The translations under genes and the position numbers were made by a program. A DNA stretch of 64,000 nt from positions 1,090,501-1,154,500 of the forward strand of contig NZ_CP096147.1 of assembly GCF_026016445.1 (NCBI RefSeq), read 5' to 3'. Source of the DNA: Cognatishimia activa. GTDB lineage: Bacteria; Pseudomonadota; Alphaproteobacteria; Rhodobacterales; Rhodobacteraceae. Positions 45,621 to 55,564 of the stretch are shown here, piece after piece. Below the pieces are notes generated by a model. The model was given only the letters and a program-made list of their open reading frames with translations, was not told where the DNA came from and ran no database searches. The first letter of the stretch is position 1. Each line of letters begins with the position of its first letter.

Positions 45621-47375
45621 ATGACACGCAACATGACCGGCGCGAAAATGGTAGTCCAGGCTCTGAAGGATCAGGGTGTGGACACAGTCTTTGGCTATCC
45701 CGGCGGTGCGGTGCTACCGATTTACGACGAGATTTTTCAGCAAAATGACATTCGCCACATTCTGGTGCGTCACGAGCAAGGCGCGGTACACGCAGCCGAG
45801 GGTTATGCGCGTTCCACTGGTAAGGTCGGCGTTGCGCTGGTGACATCCGGTCCAGGCGCAACCAATGCGGTGACCGGTCTGACCGATGCTTTGCTCGACT
45901 CAATCCCAATTGTTGTCATCTCAGGTCAGGTTCCAACCTTCATGATCGGCTCTGACGCTTTCCAGGAAGCGGACACTGTTGGCATCACGCGCCCATGCAC
46001 AAAGCACAACTGGCTCGCGAAGGATACAGAGACGCTTGCTGAAACTCTGCATCAGGCTTTCCATGTTGCGCGTTCTGGCCGTCCGGGTCCGGTTCTGATC
46101 GACATTCCGAAGGACACCCAATTCGCCAGCGCTGAGTACACCGAAGCCCGCGCGGCAAAGGTTGATCACTATCAGCCACAGCTCAAGGGTGACATCACCG
46201 AGATCACAGAACTCGTTGAATTGATGGAGAAAGCTGAACGCCCAGTTTTCTACACTGGCGGCGGCGTTATCAATTCCGGCGATGCGGCAAGCCAATTGCT
46301 GCGTGAGCTTGTCGACACCACAAACTTCCCGATCACATCCACATTGATGGGTCTGGGCTGTTATCCTGCATCTGGCAAAAACTGGCTGGGCATGCTTGGC
46401 ATGCATGGTCTTTACGAAGCCAATATGGCGATGCATGACTGTGATCTGATGATCAATGTTGGCGCGCGCTTTGATGACCGGATCACCGGTCTGATTTCCG
46501 CCTTCTCGCCGAACTCCAAGAAAGCGCATATCGATATCGATCCAAGCTCGATCAACAAGGTGATCCGCGTGGATGTCCCGATTGTTGGTGACGTGGCGCA
46601 TGTTCTGGAGGACCTGTTGAAAGTCTGGAAGGCCCGCGGCCGCAAGACCAACAAAGAAGCGGTGCAAAAGTGGCACGCGCAGATTGCAGAGTGGAAAGCG
46701 GTACGTTGTTTGGACTTTAAACAGGAAGGCAGCACCATCAAGCCGCAATACGCCCTGTCCCGTCTTGAGGCCCTGACCAAAGACATGGACCGCTATGTCA
46801 CCACTGAGGTTGGCCAGCACCAGATGTGGGCTGCTCAATATCTTGGTTTCGAAGATCCAAACCGCTGGATGACCTCCGGTGGTCTGGGCACCATGGGCTA
46901 TGGTTTCCCAGCCTCCATCGGCGTTCAGATGGCGCATCCAGACAGTCTCGTGATCAACGTGGCCGGCGAAGCGTCCTGGTTGATGAACATGCAGGAAATG
47001 GGCACCGCGGTTCAGTTCCGCCTGCCAGTCAAACAGTTCATTCTAAACAACGAACGTCTGGGCATGGTGCGCCAGTGGCAGGAGCTGCTGCATGGCGAAC
47101 GCTATAGCCACTCCTGGTCCGAAGCCCTGCCCGACTTTGTGAAACTGGCCGAAGCCTTTGGCGCCAAAGGAATTATCTGTTCCGATCCTAAAGATCTGGA
47201 TGATGCGATCATGGAAATGGTCAATCACGACGGACCAGTGATTTTCGATTGTCTGGTAGAGAAACATGAAAACTGCTTCCCGATGATCCCGTCAGGTAAG
47301 CCACACAACGAAATGCTTCTGGGCGAAGCCTCCACCCAAGGCGCCATCGAAGCTGGCGGCGCGGTACTGGTGTAA
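45621..47375 (+). CDS. ilvB: Acetolactate synthase large subunit
   Basis: Condenses two pyruvates, or pyruvate with 2-oxobutyrate, in the common pathway to valine, leucine and isoleucine. 584 residues with ThDP, FAD and Mg2+. Catalytic Glu52 is in VRHEQGAVHAAEGYAR; ALVTSGPGATNAVTG and GARFDDRITG follow. The ThDP motif reads VAGEASWLMNMQEM, where many homologues have GDG or GDA. I start at the ATG of MTRNMTGAKM with GGAG upstream, and not an earlier non-ATG codon. It is controlled by the attenuator and followed by ilvN. Confidence 0.97.
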   Translation: MTRNMTGAKMVVQALKDQGVDTVFGYPGGAVLPIYDEIFQQNDIRHILVRHEQGAVHAAEGYARSTGKVGVALVTSGPGATNAVTGLTDALLDSIPIVVISGQVPTFMIGSDAFQEADTVGITRPCTKHNWLAKDTETLAETLHQAFHVARSGRPGPVLIDIPKDTQFASAEYTEARAAKVDHYQPQLKGDITEITELVELMEKAERPVFYTGGGVINSGDAASQLLRELVDTTNFPITSTLMGLGCYPASGKNWLGMLGMHGLYEANMAMHDCDLMINVGARFDDRITGLISAFSPNSKKAHIDIDPSSINKVIRVDVPIVGDVAHVLEDLLKVWKARGRKTNKEAVQKWHAQIAEWKAVRCLDFKQEGSTIKPQYALSRLEALTKDMDRYVTTEVGQHQMWAAQYLGFEDPNRWMTSGGLGTMGYGFPASIGVQMAHPDSLVINVAGEASWLMNMQEMGTAVQFRLPVKQFILNNERLGMVRQWQELLHGERYSHSWSEALPDFVKLAEAFGAKGIICSDPKDLDDAIMEMVNHDGPVIFDCLVEKHENCFPMIPSGKPHNEMLLGEASTQGAIEAGGAVLV

Positions 47376-47386
47376 GGAGAAAGATC

Positions 47387-47950
47387 ATGGCTGCTTTGAA
47401 AATTAAAAAAGGCTCCACGAGTCATTCCGCCTACAACCTGCGCCCGGATTTCTCCAATGTGGAAGAAACCCACACGCTGGCAGTGGTTGTTGATAACGAA
47501 CCGGGTGTTTTGGCGCGCGTTGTTGGCCTCTTCTCTGGCCGCGGCTACAATATCGAAAGCCTGACAGTGGCTGAGGTGGATCACACTGGCCACCAGTCTC
47601 GTATCACCATCGTGACCACCGGGACACCGCAAGTGATCGAGCAGATCAAAGCTCAGCTTGGTCGTATCGTTCCGGTCCATGAAGTTCATGACCTGACCGT
47701 TGAAGGCCCATCTGTTGAGCGTGAACTTGGGCTCTTTAAGGTGGCTGGCGAAGGCGAGAAACGCGTTGAAGCCATGCGTCTTGCTGACATCTTCCGCGCC
47801 AATGTGGTGGATTCTACACTGAACAGCTTTGTGTTTGAAATCACCGGAACGCCGGAAAAAATCGACGCATTCGCCGAATTGATGCGTCCACTCGGCCTGC
47901 AGGAAGTGGCCCGTACAGGTGTTGCAGCCCTGTCTCGTGGTGCACTTTAA
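47387..47950 (+). CDS. ilvN: Acetolactate synthase small (regulatory) subunit
   Basis: 187 residues. Confers valine feedback and raises activity of IlvB. The ACT domain reads HTLAVVVDNEPGVLARVVGLFSGRGYNIESL (in parts), then the C-terminal regulatory domain with SFVFEITGTPEKIDAFAELM. GGAGAAAG precedes the ATG. It starts 12 bases after ilvB and ends before a strong terminator. Confidence 0.96.
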   Translation: MAALKIKKGSTSHSAYNLRPDFSNVEETHTLAVVVDNEPGVLARVVGLFSGRGYNIESLTVAEVDHTGHQSRITIVTTGTPQVIEQIKAQLGRIVPVHEVHDLTVEGPSVERELGLFKVAGEGEKRVEAMRLADIFRANVVDSTLNSFVFEITGTPEKIDAFAELMRPLGLQEVARTGVAALSRGAL

Positions 47951-47976
47951 GAGTTTGAATATATCGTTGTATTGAG

Positions 47977-47997
47977 GGGGGCTTATGCCCCCTTTTT
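47977..47997 (+). terminator. Intrinsic terminator after ilvBN
   Basis: GGGGGC pairs with GCCCCC across TTAT and is followed by five T residues. It lies 26 bases after ilvN, just before the convergent DUF2189 gene. Confidence 0.9.
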
Positions 47998-48794
47998 CAT
48001 GTCTTGATTAAAGCATACAAATGCCAGCTCGCATGGCCTAAAACGGGCAGCACGACGAAGAGCCCCAGAAACCCCGGCAACATCGCCAGGAACAGTAATA
48101 CCGAAATTACGAGGCCCCAGGCCACCATAGGAATGAAGTTCGAAGCGACGGTTTGAAAACTCGTGATCATAGCGGTGACAAAGTCGACTTCACGATCCAA
48201 TAACAATGGGATCGAGATCACAACCAACATGTAGAGCAGCAGAGCAAATGCTCCGCCTACCGCTGAACCAAACGCTAGCATCATCAACCCGTTCGCAGTG
48301 AAGTAGACCTCTAGACTGGTTGAGACATTGGTCATCGTCGAAAGCCCCAGAAAGAGCGCGAAGATCATATGTGCCAGAAAGAACCAAAACAGAAAAACAA
48401 TGATAATGACGGCACAGAGCGAGGGCAGTTGCCGCCGCCCCTGATCGAGCACCACGCCAAAGATGCGCCGCGGAGACGGCAATCGACCCAATTGCCTCTG
48501 ATGTGAGGCCTCATAAAGTCCTGTGGCCGCAAATGGTCCCAGCAATGGAAAGCCAATCGCAGCAAAGACCAGCCAATAGGTCTGCCCGGTCGCAAGCGTG
48601 ATCCAGGTGATCAGCCAGCCCCCCACAAAATACACCGCGGCGAAAATCAGCCCGTAAATTGGCAGTGCGCGAAAGTCATGCAACCCAAGTCTAAGCGCTT
48701 CTTTTAAGGTGGAAAATTCCACGGCGCCCAACTCGGGCACCCCCATCGGTTTACCACCCTCTGAAATGGACGGCGTCCCAGGTGCCTCGTTCAT
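47997..48794 (-). CDS. DUF2189 membrane protein
   Basis: 265 residues with about six membrane helices (LPIYGLIFAAVYFVGGWLITWIT and AVIIIVFLFWFFLAHMIFALFLG among them). It matches DUF2189, a family of unknown function common in alphaproteobacteria. GGAGGAGTTGT lies upstream of the ATG. It is downstream of prfB on the same strand with the recurrent element between. No partner gene is visible. Confidence 0.85.
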   Translation of the reverse strand: MNEAPGTPSISEGGKPMGVPELGAVEFSTLKEALRLGLHDFRALPIYGLIFAAVYFVGGWLITWITLATGQTYWLVFAAIGFPLLGPFAATGLYEASHQRQLGRLPSPRRIFGVVLDQGRRQLPSLCAVIIIVFLFWFFLAHMIFALFLGLSTMTNVSTSLEVYFTANGLMMLAFGSAVGGAFALLLYMLVVISIPLLLDREVDFVTAMITSFQTVASNFIPMVAWGLVISVLLFLAMLPGFLGLFVVLPVLGHASWHLYALIKT

Positions 48795-48872
48795 ACAACT
48801 CCTCCAGTGTATGTTCGCGCACCACCATCAAACGAAAAAGCGCCCCGCATTGCAAGCGAAGCGCCACTCTTG

Positions 48873-48918
48873 TTTTCTTTTTGGCCAAAATACCTCGGGG
48901 GTTTGGGGGCTGCGCCCC
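48873..48918. repeat. Recurrent intergenic element, second copy
   Basis: TTTTCTTTTTGGCC, AAAATACCTC, then a GC hairpin with GGGGC/GCCCC (48906-48918). Same design as the copy at 24801. On the strand of prfB it reads as a GC-rich stem followed by GTATTTTGGCCAAAAAG, just after the prfB stop (48923). Confidence 0.65.
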
Positions 48919-48922
48919 AGCT

Positions 48923-50047
48923 TCACTCGCCTTGCGCGTCAGCCCGGCTTTTGCCCGCCACATCCATGGCCAAAGTCGCCGCCATAAAGCCATCAAGATC
49001 GCCATCCAGCACGCCTTTGGTGTCCGAGGTCTCATGGTTCGTGCGCAGGTCTTTCACCATTTGGTAGGGTTGCAGAACGTATGACCGGATCTGGTTGCCC
49101 CAGCCGGCATCACCTTTGCTCTCATGCGCCTCGTTGATGGCTGCATTCCGGCGATCCAACTCCTGTTGATAAAGGCGAGATTTCAAAGCCTTCATCGCAA
49201 TATCGCGGTTCTGGTGCTGCGACTTCTCAGAAGAAGTCACCACAATACCCGTTGGAATGTGCGTGATCCGAACAGCCGAGTCCGTGGTGTTCACGTGCTG
49301 ACCACCAGCCCCTGAAGAGCGATAGGTATCGATGCGAATTTCAGACGGGTTCACCTCGATCTCGATATTGTCGTCAACCACCGGGTACACCCAAACAGAG
49401 CTGAACGACGTATGACGCTTTGCGGCGCTGTCATAAGGTGAGATGCGCACAAGACGGTGCACGCCGCTTTCGGACTTGAGCCAGCCATATGCGTTGTGCC
49501 CTGAAATCTTATAGGCCGCAGACTTGATACCCGCTTCTTCGCCCGCGGTTTGCGATTGCAATTCAACGGTATAGCCGCGCTTTTCTGCCCAACGCACATA
49601 CATCCGCGCTAGCATAGAGGCCCAGTCGCAGCTCTCCGTACCGCCCGCGCCAGAGTTGATTTCCAGGAAAGTGTCGTTGCTATCTGCTTCGCCATCTAGC
49701 AGCGCTTCAAGCTCTTTCTCTGCAGCGGTTTCCTTCAGTGCAAAGATCGCCTGTTCTGCGTCTTTTACGACCTCTTCATCTTCTTCCATCTCACCGAGTT
49801 CGATCATCTCGATGTTGTCAGAAAGTTCGGTCGCCAGAGCTTTGACGCCATCGATGGCATCCACCAGCAACTGACGCTCGCGCATCAGTTTTTGCGCGGC
49901 TTCCGCATCATCCCAGAGGTTAGGGTCTTCCACACGCGCATTGAATTCTTCCAGACGGAATTCAGCGGTTTCCCAGTTCAGACGTTGCTTCAAGAGGTCA
50001 ATGGACTTCTCGATCTCTGTCACTGTGTTTTGAACTTCTGCGCGCAT
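48923..50047 (-). CDS. prfB: Peptide chain release factor 2
   Basis: 374 residues. Recognises UGA and UAA and hydrolyses peptidyl-tRNA. The GGQ motif ([12 protein letters not shown]) is at residues 248-250. The stop-codon tripeptide reads SPY (203-205), where E. coli RF2 has SPF. The frame is continuous with no programmed +1 shift signal near codon 25, as is usual in alphaproteobacteria. ATG start at 50047. It is downstream of the PBP1A gene on the same strand. Confidence 0.96.
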   Translation of the reverse strand: MRAEVQNTVTEIEKSIDLLKQRLNWETAEFRLEEFNARVEDPNLWDDAEAAQKLMRERQLLVDAIDGVKALATELSDNIEMIELGEMEEDEEVVKDAEQAIFALKETAAEKELEALLDGEADSNDTFLEINSGAGGTESCDWASMLARMYVRWAEKRGYTVELQSQTAGEEAGIKSAAYKISGHNAYGWLKSESGVHRLVRISPYDSAAKRHTSFSSVWVYPVVDDNIEIEVNPSEIRIDTYRSSGAGGQHVNTTDSAVRITHIPTGIVVTSSEKSQHQNRDIAMKALKSRLYQQELDRRNAAINEAHESKGDAGWGNQIRSYVLQPYQMVKDLRTNHETSDTKGVLDGDLDGFMAATLAMDVAGKSRADAQGE

Positions 50048-50145
50048 CTGAGGCCCCGTTATTCGTTATGAATTAGGGTGATAAACCACAGCGAAAGGAC
50101 GGGCAAGGTCACCCGGCCCTGCCCTTTGCAAATAAAGCTGCCGTG

Positions 50146-52695
50146 TCAGTAAAGCCCGCCGGAACTCAATGTGCCGAAGGAAGCGTCAGGCCCCACTATC
50201 GTGGTCTCACCGGTGGATGTGGTCACGGTTTGACCAGAAGAAGCCACATCATCAAAGAGCGGCAAGTTCGACCCCATGGCGAAACCACCATCAAATGCCA
50301 CGCCAAAGATCGGCTCTTCGCCCAGACGGAAGTATTCCGCCACAACGCTTTCACCACTTGCTTCATTTGAAAGCCGCGCGCCTGTGAAGCGGTCGATCTT
50401 GATAAACTGCCCGCCCGGTGGTACGCGGAACTTACCCGCGCCGTATTTTTCAATCGCTTCGCTCATAAACTCCTGGAACACCGGACCACAGGTATTGCCG
50501 CCAAAGGTGCCACGGCCTAATGGACGCGGCTGGTCATGGCCAATGTAACAGCCAGCCACCATTGTGTTGGTGAAACCTACAAACCAAACGTCTCGCGCTT
50601 CGTTGGTTGTGCCGGTCTTGCCAGCAACTGGCACTGGCAGGTTGATCGCGCTTGCCGCCGTTCCGCGATCAACAACGCCACGCATCATAGAAGTCAGCTG
50701 ATAGGCGGTGATCGCGTCCATGACGCGTTCGCGGTTGGTTGAGATTTTCGGGGCACGATCTACTGCAATGCGTGGATCAAGACACTCCTCACAGTCCCGC
50801 TGATCATGGCGGTAGATGGTCTTGCCATATCGGTCCTGCACGCGGTCAACCAGTGTTGGCTCTACGCGTTCACCACCGTTCGCGAACATCGCATAGGCCG
50901 ATACCATGTTGAAAAGCGTGGTTTCTTCCGAACCAAGTGAGTTCGCAAGATAAAGTCCCATATCGTCATAAACACCGAAGCGACGCGCGTAGTCGCCGAC
51001 AACATCCATGCCAACCTCTTGCGCCAGACGGATTGTCATCAAGTTCCGAGATTGCTCGATCCCGGTGCGTAAAGGCGTTGGACCGTAGAACTTGTTGGAT
51101 GAGTTGCGCGGACGCCAGAGGCCCTGCGGTGTGTTGATCTCAATCGGGGCATCAATAACGATTGTCGCTGGGGAATACCCACTGTCCAATGCCGAAGCAT
51201 AGACAAACGGTTTAAAACTAGAGCCCGGCTGACGACGGGCTTGGGTTGCGCGGTTGAAAACTGAGTCCTGATAGGAGAAGCCGCCCTGCATGGCAATCAC
51301 GCGACCGTTGTTCACGTCCATCGCCATAAAGCCGCCCTGCACTTCTGGTACCTGACGTAATGTCCAGCGCACGAAGCTGCCATCACTGTCTTTGGTCATC
51401 GCGCGAACCAGCACCACATCGCCAGTCTCCAGCAAATCGCCTGCAACCTTGGCTTTTCGCCCTAATTCGCCATCATCGTTAAGCAGTTTACGTGCCCAAG
51501 TGACGTCTTTGGCTGTTATGAAGTGGCCATCTTCATCGTCTTCGACATTCTCGATGCCAATCCGGGCGTCATTATTGCCTACGCTCAAGACAACAGCTGG
51601 ATACCATTGACCGTCGGCCTGCACATCGCGAGGCACTTCGACCTTTGCGAGCTCTGCACGCCACGTCGCTTCATCCGCCAGAACCTCTACTGGAAGTGTC
51701 TTTCCGGTCCCACGCCAAACGCCTTGCGCGCGGTCGTATTTTTCAAGCGCGTGCTGAAGAGCGACTGCAGCAACTTCTTGAAGTTCTGGATCAAATGTCG
51801 CCCGTACGGCCATGCCACCTGTGAAGAATTCCTCTTCACCAAAATCGCGGCTTAGCTGGCGGCGGATCTCGTCTGTGAAGTAATCCCTTGGAGGCAAAGC
51901 AGATTTGAAGCTTTCATAATCCCCTGCCTGAACTGAAAGCAAAGGTTTAGCAATCGCGGTTTCATAAGCTTCTTCAGGTAGATATCCGTTTTCCTTCATT
52001 TCTTTCAAAACGAAGTTACGCCGATCGATCGCCGCCTCTTTATGGCGAACCGGATGCAGGTTCGACGGCTTCTTTGGCAGGGTCGCGAGGTAAGCTGCCT
52101 CTTCAGGGGCAAGCTCTGACAGCGTTTTGTTGAAATAAGTTTGCGCAGCCGCGGCCACTCCGTAGGAGTTCTGACCAAGGAAGATTTCGTTCAGATAAAG
52201 TTCCAGGATTTTGTCTTTATCCAGAACACCTTCAACGCGGTTTGATAGGATCAACTCTTTGATCTTGCGCTCAGCAGAGCGATCTCCCGACAGAAGGAAG
52301 TTCTTCATCACCTGCTGGGTGATCGTTGATGCGCCCCGCAGACGGCCACCGCGTGCGGCCTCTACCGCTGCAGCCAGCATGCCGCGCGGATCATAGCCCT
52401 TGTGTTGATAAAAGTTCTTATCTTCCGCAGAAATAAAGGCCTGTTTCACCAGATCCGGGATTTCCTCTGCTGGAACAAACAGACGGCGCTCACGCGCGAA
52501 TTCATCGATAATCTTGCCTTCACCCGAATATATCCGGCTGATCGTCGGCGGGCTGTACTTCGCCAAAGCTTCCGTGCTCGGCAAATCCTGGCCATAGACG
52601 TAAAAGACTGCGCCAATTGAGATCGCAACAACAGCCGCGCCCATAGTTATGAGCGTGAAAATGCTACCAAAAAAGGACAAGATAAAGCGTATCAC
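50146..52695 (-). CDS. mrcA: Penicillin-binding protein 1A
   Basis: 849 residues, a bifunctional peptidoglycan synthase. An N-terminal membrane anchor (about 8-33) precedes the glycosyltransferase domain with catalytic Glu91 in ISAEDKNFYQHKG, and GASTITQQVMKNFLL. An OB-like insert follows, then the transpeptidase domain with Ser492 in the SxxK motif SSFK, SRN in EQSRNLMTIR, and KTGTT. It is in a minus-strand run amiC, mrcA, prfB. The spacing to amiC is about 97 bases. Confidence 0.97.
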   Translation of the reverse strand: MIRFILSFFGSIFTLITMGAAVVAISIGAVFYVYGQDLPSTEALAKYSPPTISRIYSGEGKIIDEFARERRLFVPAEEIPDLVKQAFISAEDKNFYQHKGYDPRGMLAAAVEAARGGRLRGASTITQQVMKNFLLSGDRSAERKIKELILSNRVEGVLDKDKILELYLNEIFLGQNSYGVAAAAQTYFNKTLSELAPEEAAYLATLPKKPSNLHPVRHKEAAIDRRNFVLKEMKENGYLPEEAYETAIAKPLLSVQAGDYESFKSALPPRDYFTDEIRRQLSRDFGEEEFFTGGMAVRATFDPELQEVAAVALQHALEKYDRAQGVWRGTGKTLPVEVLADEATWRAELAKVEVPRDVQADGQWYPAVVLSVGNNDARIGIENVEDDEDGHFITAKDVTWARKLLNDDGELGRKAKVAGDLLETGDVVLVRAMTKDSDGSFVRWTLRQVPEVQGGFMAMDVNNGRVIAMQGGFSYQDSVFNRATQARRQPGSSFKPFVYASALDSGYSPATIVIDAPIEINTPQGLWRPRNSSNKFYGPTPLRTGIEQSRNLMTIRLAQEVGMDVVGDYARRFGVYDDMGLYLANSLGSEETTLFNMVSAYAMFANGGERVEPTLVDRVQDRYGKTIYRHDQRDCEECLDPRIAVDRAPKISTNRERVMDAITAYQLTSMMRGVVDRGTAASAINLPVPVAGKTGTTNEARDVWFVGFTNTMVAGCYIGHDQPRPLGRGTFGGNTCGPVFQEFMSEAIEKYGAGKFRVPPGGQFIKIDRFTGARLSNEASGESVVAEYFRLGEEPIFGVAFDGGFAMGSNLPLFDDVASSGQTVTTSTGETTIVGPDASFGTLSSGGLY

Positions 52696-52792
52696 CGGAG
52701 CCCCCGCGTCGTGTACATGACTCTATACTGCGTCGCATCAGAACGGTCAAAACACTAGGTGGTGAAATGCGGGCGAAATTTCGCCTTTTGCC

Positions 52793-54022
52793 TCACTGGC
52801 GCACCAAATTCCGCGCCGCCTTGTCGGCAATGACCCAAGCCTGAAGCCCATCGCGAATGCCCTCTGCGGCACGGGCACGCCATTCCGCATCTGTCAGGTT
52901 TTCCAGATCGCGCGCTGAAGACATAAAACCCACCTCGATCAACACCGATGGAATATCTGCAGCCTTCAACACCGAAAACCCTGCCTGCCGGTATGGTTTT
53001 CGGTTGAGTTCACCAATTGTGCCCTGAAGCCCAAGCACCATGGCCTTGGCGAGGCGTTCTGAACGTGGCTCTGTTTCCCGCCGTACGAGATCAAGGAGCA
53101 CGTTTGCAATCAAGTCATCAGTGCCTGTCAGATCGATTCCAGCCAAAACATCAGAGCGATCATGACGTTCCGCCAAATATTGCGAGGCAGCATCGCTGGC
53201 TTTTTCTGACAGCGTATAGACCGTCGCCCCATGGGCCTGCCCTTGCTGCACGGTATCTGCATGTAAAGACACAAAAATATCTGCGCTGACTTCATGAGCA
53301 ATGGCCACCCGACGCTCTAGCGAAACAAAGACGTCTTCGTTTCGTGTTAGCACCACCTCAAAGCCACCTGCCCGTCGTAGAGTGTCACGCAATTCGCGGG
53401 CAAAGGTTAGCATCAGTGCTTTTTCTTGCACTCCTCCACGTTCAGCTCCTGGATCAACACCACCGTGGCCTGGATCGAGCACAACGACGGTTGCTGCCCA
53501 ATCTGATTTTTCTGGGCGCTCCACGTCTTCAACAACGGGTTTCGGCAAATCCCAACGCGGATCATATGGCGCGCCAGAACGTGAGGCGAAACTTTCCGCA
53601 TCCGTAGCGAACATTTTCACCCTTAATTGTGCTTCGCTCGTGGACGGGTCGATTTTCATCTCGGCGGTTTCCACCAGCATCGGGGATGCGAGGTCAGCAA
53701 CTAAGCGACTCCAGCCCGGACGGAAACCGCCCACGCGTACTTCAGAGATATTATCGCCTTTCAAGAGATCGCTTCCGGTAACCCCTGTCCAATCCACCTC
53801 ACGGAAGTCGATCACCAACCGGCGAGGCGCATCCAACGTAAAGACACGCCAAGGCACGCCTTGAGATAAGGCAAGATCAATGCTTGCCCGCCGTTTACCC
53901 TGATCTACAATCTGGCTTTCAGAAACATCCAAACGCGCCAGACCACTAAAGTCTTGGGCAAAGACGCTTGTCCCAAGAATTGCCGCACCGGCGAAGGCCA
54001 GGATTTTCAGAAATCTGCTCAT
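52793..54022 (-). CDS. N-acetylmuramoyl-L-alanine amidase (AmiC type)
   Basis: 409 residues. A Sec signal peptide (MSRFLKILAFAGAAILGTSV-FA, cleavage near AQD) exports it to the periplasm. An AMIN domain (about 28-130) targets the septum, and the amidase_3 domain follows, with the zinc ligands in DPGHGG, QE, LHAD and VLIEVGF. It cuts the peptide stems off glycan strands for cell separation. It is upstream of PBP1A on the same strand and divergent from the M48 protease gene. Confidence 0.93.
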   Translation of the reverse strand: MSRFLKILAFAGAAILGTSVFAQDFSGLARLDVSESQIVDQGKRRASIDLALSQGVPWRVFTLDAPRRLVIDFREVDWTGVTGSDLLKGDNISEVRVGGFRPGWSRLVADLASPMLVETAEMKIDPSTSEAQLRVKMFATDAESFASRSGAPYDPRWDLPKPVVEDVERPEKSDWAATVVVLDPGHGGVDPGAERGGVQEKALMLTFARELRDTLRRAGGFEVVLTRNEDVFVSLERRVAIAHEVSADIFVSLHADTVQQGQAHGATVYTLSEKASDAASQYLAERHDRSDVLAGIDLTGTDDLIANVLLDLVRRETEPRSERLAKAMVLGLQGTIGELNRKPYRQAGFSVLKAADIPSVLIEVGFMSSARDLENLTDAEWRARAAEGIRDGLQAWVIADKAARNLVRQ

Positions 54023-54186
54023 ATCACATGCTCTTTGGCTGTTTCACAGCAGTGTACCCTGTTCCGATCCAGCGCGGAACCGAGATAATTGAGGTCATGC
54101 GCGAAGATGTGCCGCTGCCCTTCACAATTCGGGGAAGTCATCAACAAGCGGTTGAGTTTCAGAGGATTTTCCGTCCTAGTGTGCGC

Positions 54187-55551
54187 ATGTTTTTACGTCG
54201 CCTTTGTCAGAGCGTATTTAACGCTCCATTCCCTACCTGGACGGCATTGGCCTTCGCTCTGTTGCTAATGATCTCTGCTTTGCCCGCAAAGGCAGTCTCT
54301 CTATTGAGAGATCCAGATATTGAGTATTCTTTACAGCAAGTTGCAAAGCCGATCTTAAACGTCGCAGGGCTTGGAAATTCCATCAAAATTCTTGTGGTGA
54401 ATGACAGCTCTCTGAATGCATTTGTGCTTGATAACAAACACATATTCATCCACGCGGGTCTGCTGATGCGCATGGATAATGCTGACATGCTACGCGCTGT
54501 AATTGCTCATGAAGCGGCACATATCGCCAATGGGCACCTTGCGCGACGCCATCAGAATATCGGCAATGCGCGTACAGTTGCAGGACTTGGAGTTGCACTC
54601 TCGGCGCTTGCGGCCGCAGCCACTGGAAATAGCGAACTAGCAGCGGGTGTTGCCGCAGGTGTCACAAGCTCAGCGAGCCGTGTTTTCCTCTCGCATACGC
54701 GGGCAGAAGAAGCGTCAGCAGACAAATCAGCAATTCAGTACCTTGTGCGTTCAGGTACAGATACCCAAGGCATGGTACAGGTCTTTGATCTCTTTAGCGG
54801 ACAGGAACTGCTAAGGCCGGAACGCCAAGACCCCTACACACGGACCCACCCACTGACACGCGATCGTCTGCGGAATGCGAAGGCGGCGGCCACAGCCTAT
54901 GCAGGCAAAGCCAAAGACGATACCTCAGCCGATTATTGGTTCCATAGGGCCAAAGGTAAACTCACAGCCTTTATGCGCAGCCCCAAATGGACAAAGCGCA
55001 CTCTGAAAGAAAGCCCCAGTGAAGACATTCGGCTGATGCGTGAGGCGGTGATGCATCATCGTCAGTCCAACTCTTCCAAGGCGATAGCAACGTTAAACCG
55101 CGCAATCGCCAAACGCCCCAATGACCCATATTTTTATGAGCTACGCGGGCAGTTTCAGATCGAAAGCCGTCAGGTTGGTGCTGCGGTGTCATCCTACAAA
55201 GCCTGCGTCGATCGTGCTCGGAACAATGCCCTTTGCCAGGGCGGATATGGCCGCGCCCTTCTGGCGGCAGGCCAAACCAAGTCCGCGCTGAGGGCACTTG
55301 AAAAGGCGCGCAACTTGGATTTCCGCGATGGACGCATTCTCAGAGACCTTGCTTCAGCCTATGCTAAAAATGGCAATGCTGGCATGGCCTCCGTGGCCTC
55401 CGCAGAAAGATACGCCTTGCAGGGGCGTTTGAAAGATGCAGGAATTCAAGCCAAACGGGCCGCGGGATTGCTGCCAGAAGGATCAAGCGGCTGGCGCCGC
55501 GCACAGGATATCATCTTAGCCGCAAAACGGGCTGAGAAGAAAAAGAGATGA
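54187..55551 (+). CDS. M48 metallopeptidase with TPR repeats (BepA-like)
   Basis: 454 residues. A signal peptide (MFLRRLCQSVFNAPFPTWTA and a hydrophobic core ending LPAKA) is followed by the zinc site HEAAH and the third ligand in AEEASADKSA. The C-terminus has tetratricopeptide repeats (SKAIATLNRAIAKRPNDPYF, YKACVDRARNN, ALRALEKARNLDF). BepA-like proteases maintain outer-membrane assembly. A much longer in-frame ORF reaches back into amiC, but the ATG at 54187 gives a proper signal peptide. dsbA follows 14 bases later. Confidence 0.88.
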   Translation: MFLRRLCQSVFNAPFPTWTALAFALLLMISALPAKAVSLLRDPDIEYSLQQVAKPILNVAGLGNSIKILVVNDSSLNAFVLDNKHIFIHAGLLMRMDNADMLRAVIAHEAAHIANGHLARRHQNIGNARTVAGLGVALSALAAAATGNSELAAGVAAGVTSSASRVFLSHTRAEEASADKSAIQYLVRSGTDTQGMVQVFDLFSGQELLRPERQDPYTRTHPLTRDRLRNAKAAATAYAGKAKDDTSADYWFHRAKGKLTAFMRSPKWTKRTLKESPSEDIRLMREAVMHHRQSNSSKAIATLNRAIAKRPNDPYFYELRGQFQIESRQVGAAVSSYKACVDRARNNALCQGGYGRALLAAGQTKSALRALEKARNLDFRDGRILRDLASAYAKNGNAGMASVASAERYALQGRLKDAGIQAKRAAGLLPEGSSGWRRAQDIILAAKRAEKKKR

Positions 55552-55564
55552 CAGGAGAAAGAGC

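Noticed and set aside
49900-50047. Programmed +1 frameshift in prfB
   Set aside because: The frame is continuous from the ATG through GGQ, with no in-frame UGA near codon 25.
53968-54186. Longer N-terminus for the M48 protease
   Set aside because: The in-frame extension overlaps amiC on the other strand and would bury the signal peptide; the ATG at 54187 is more credible.
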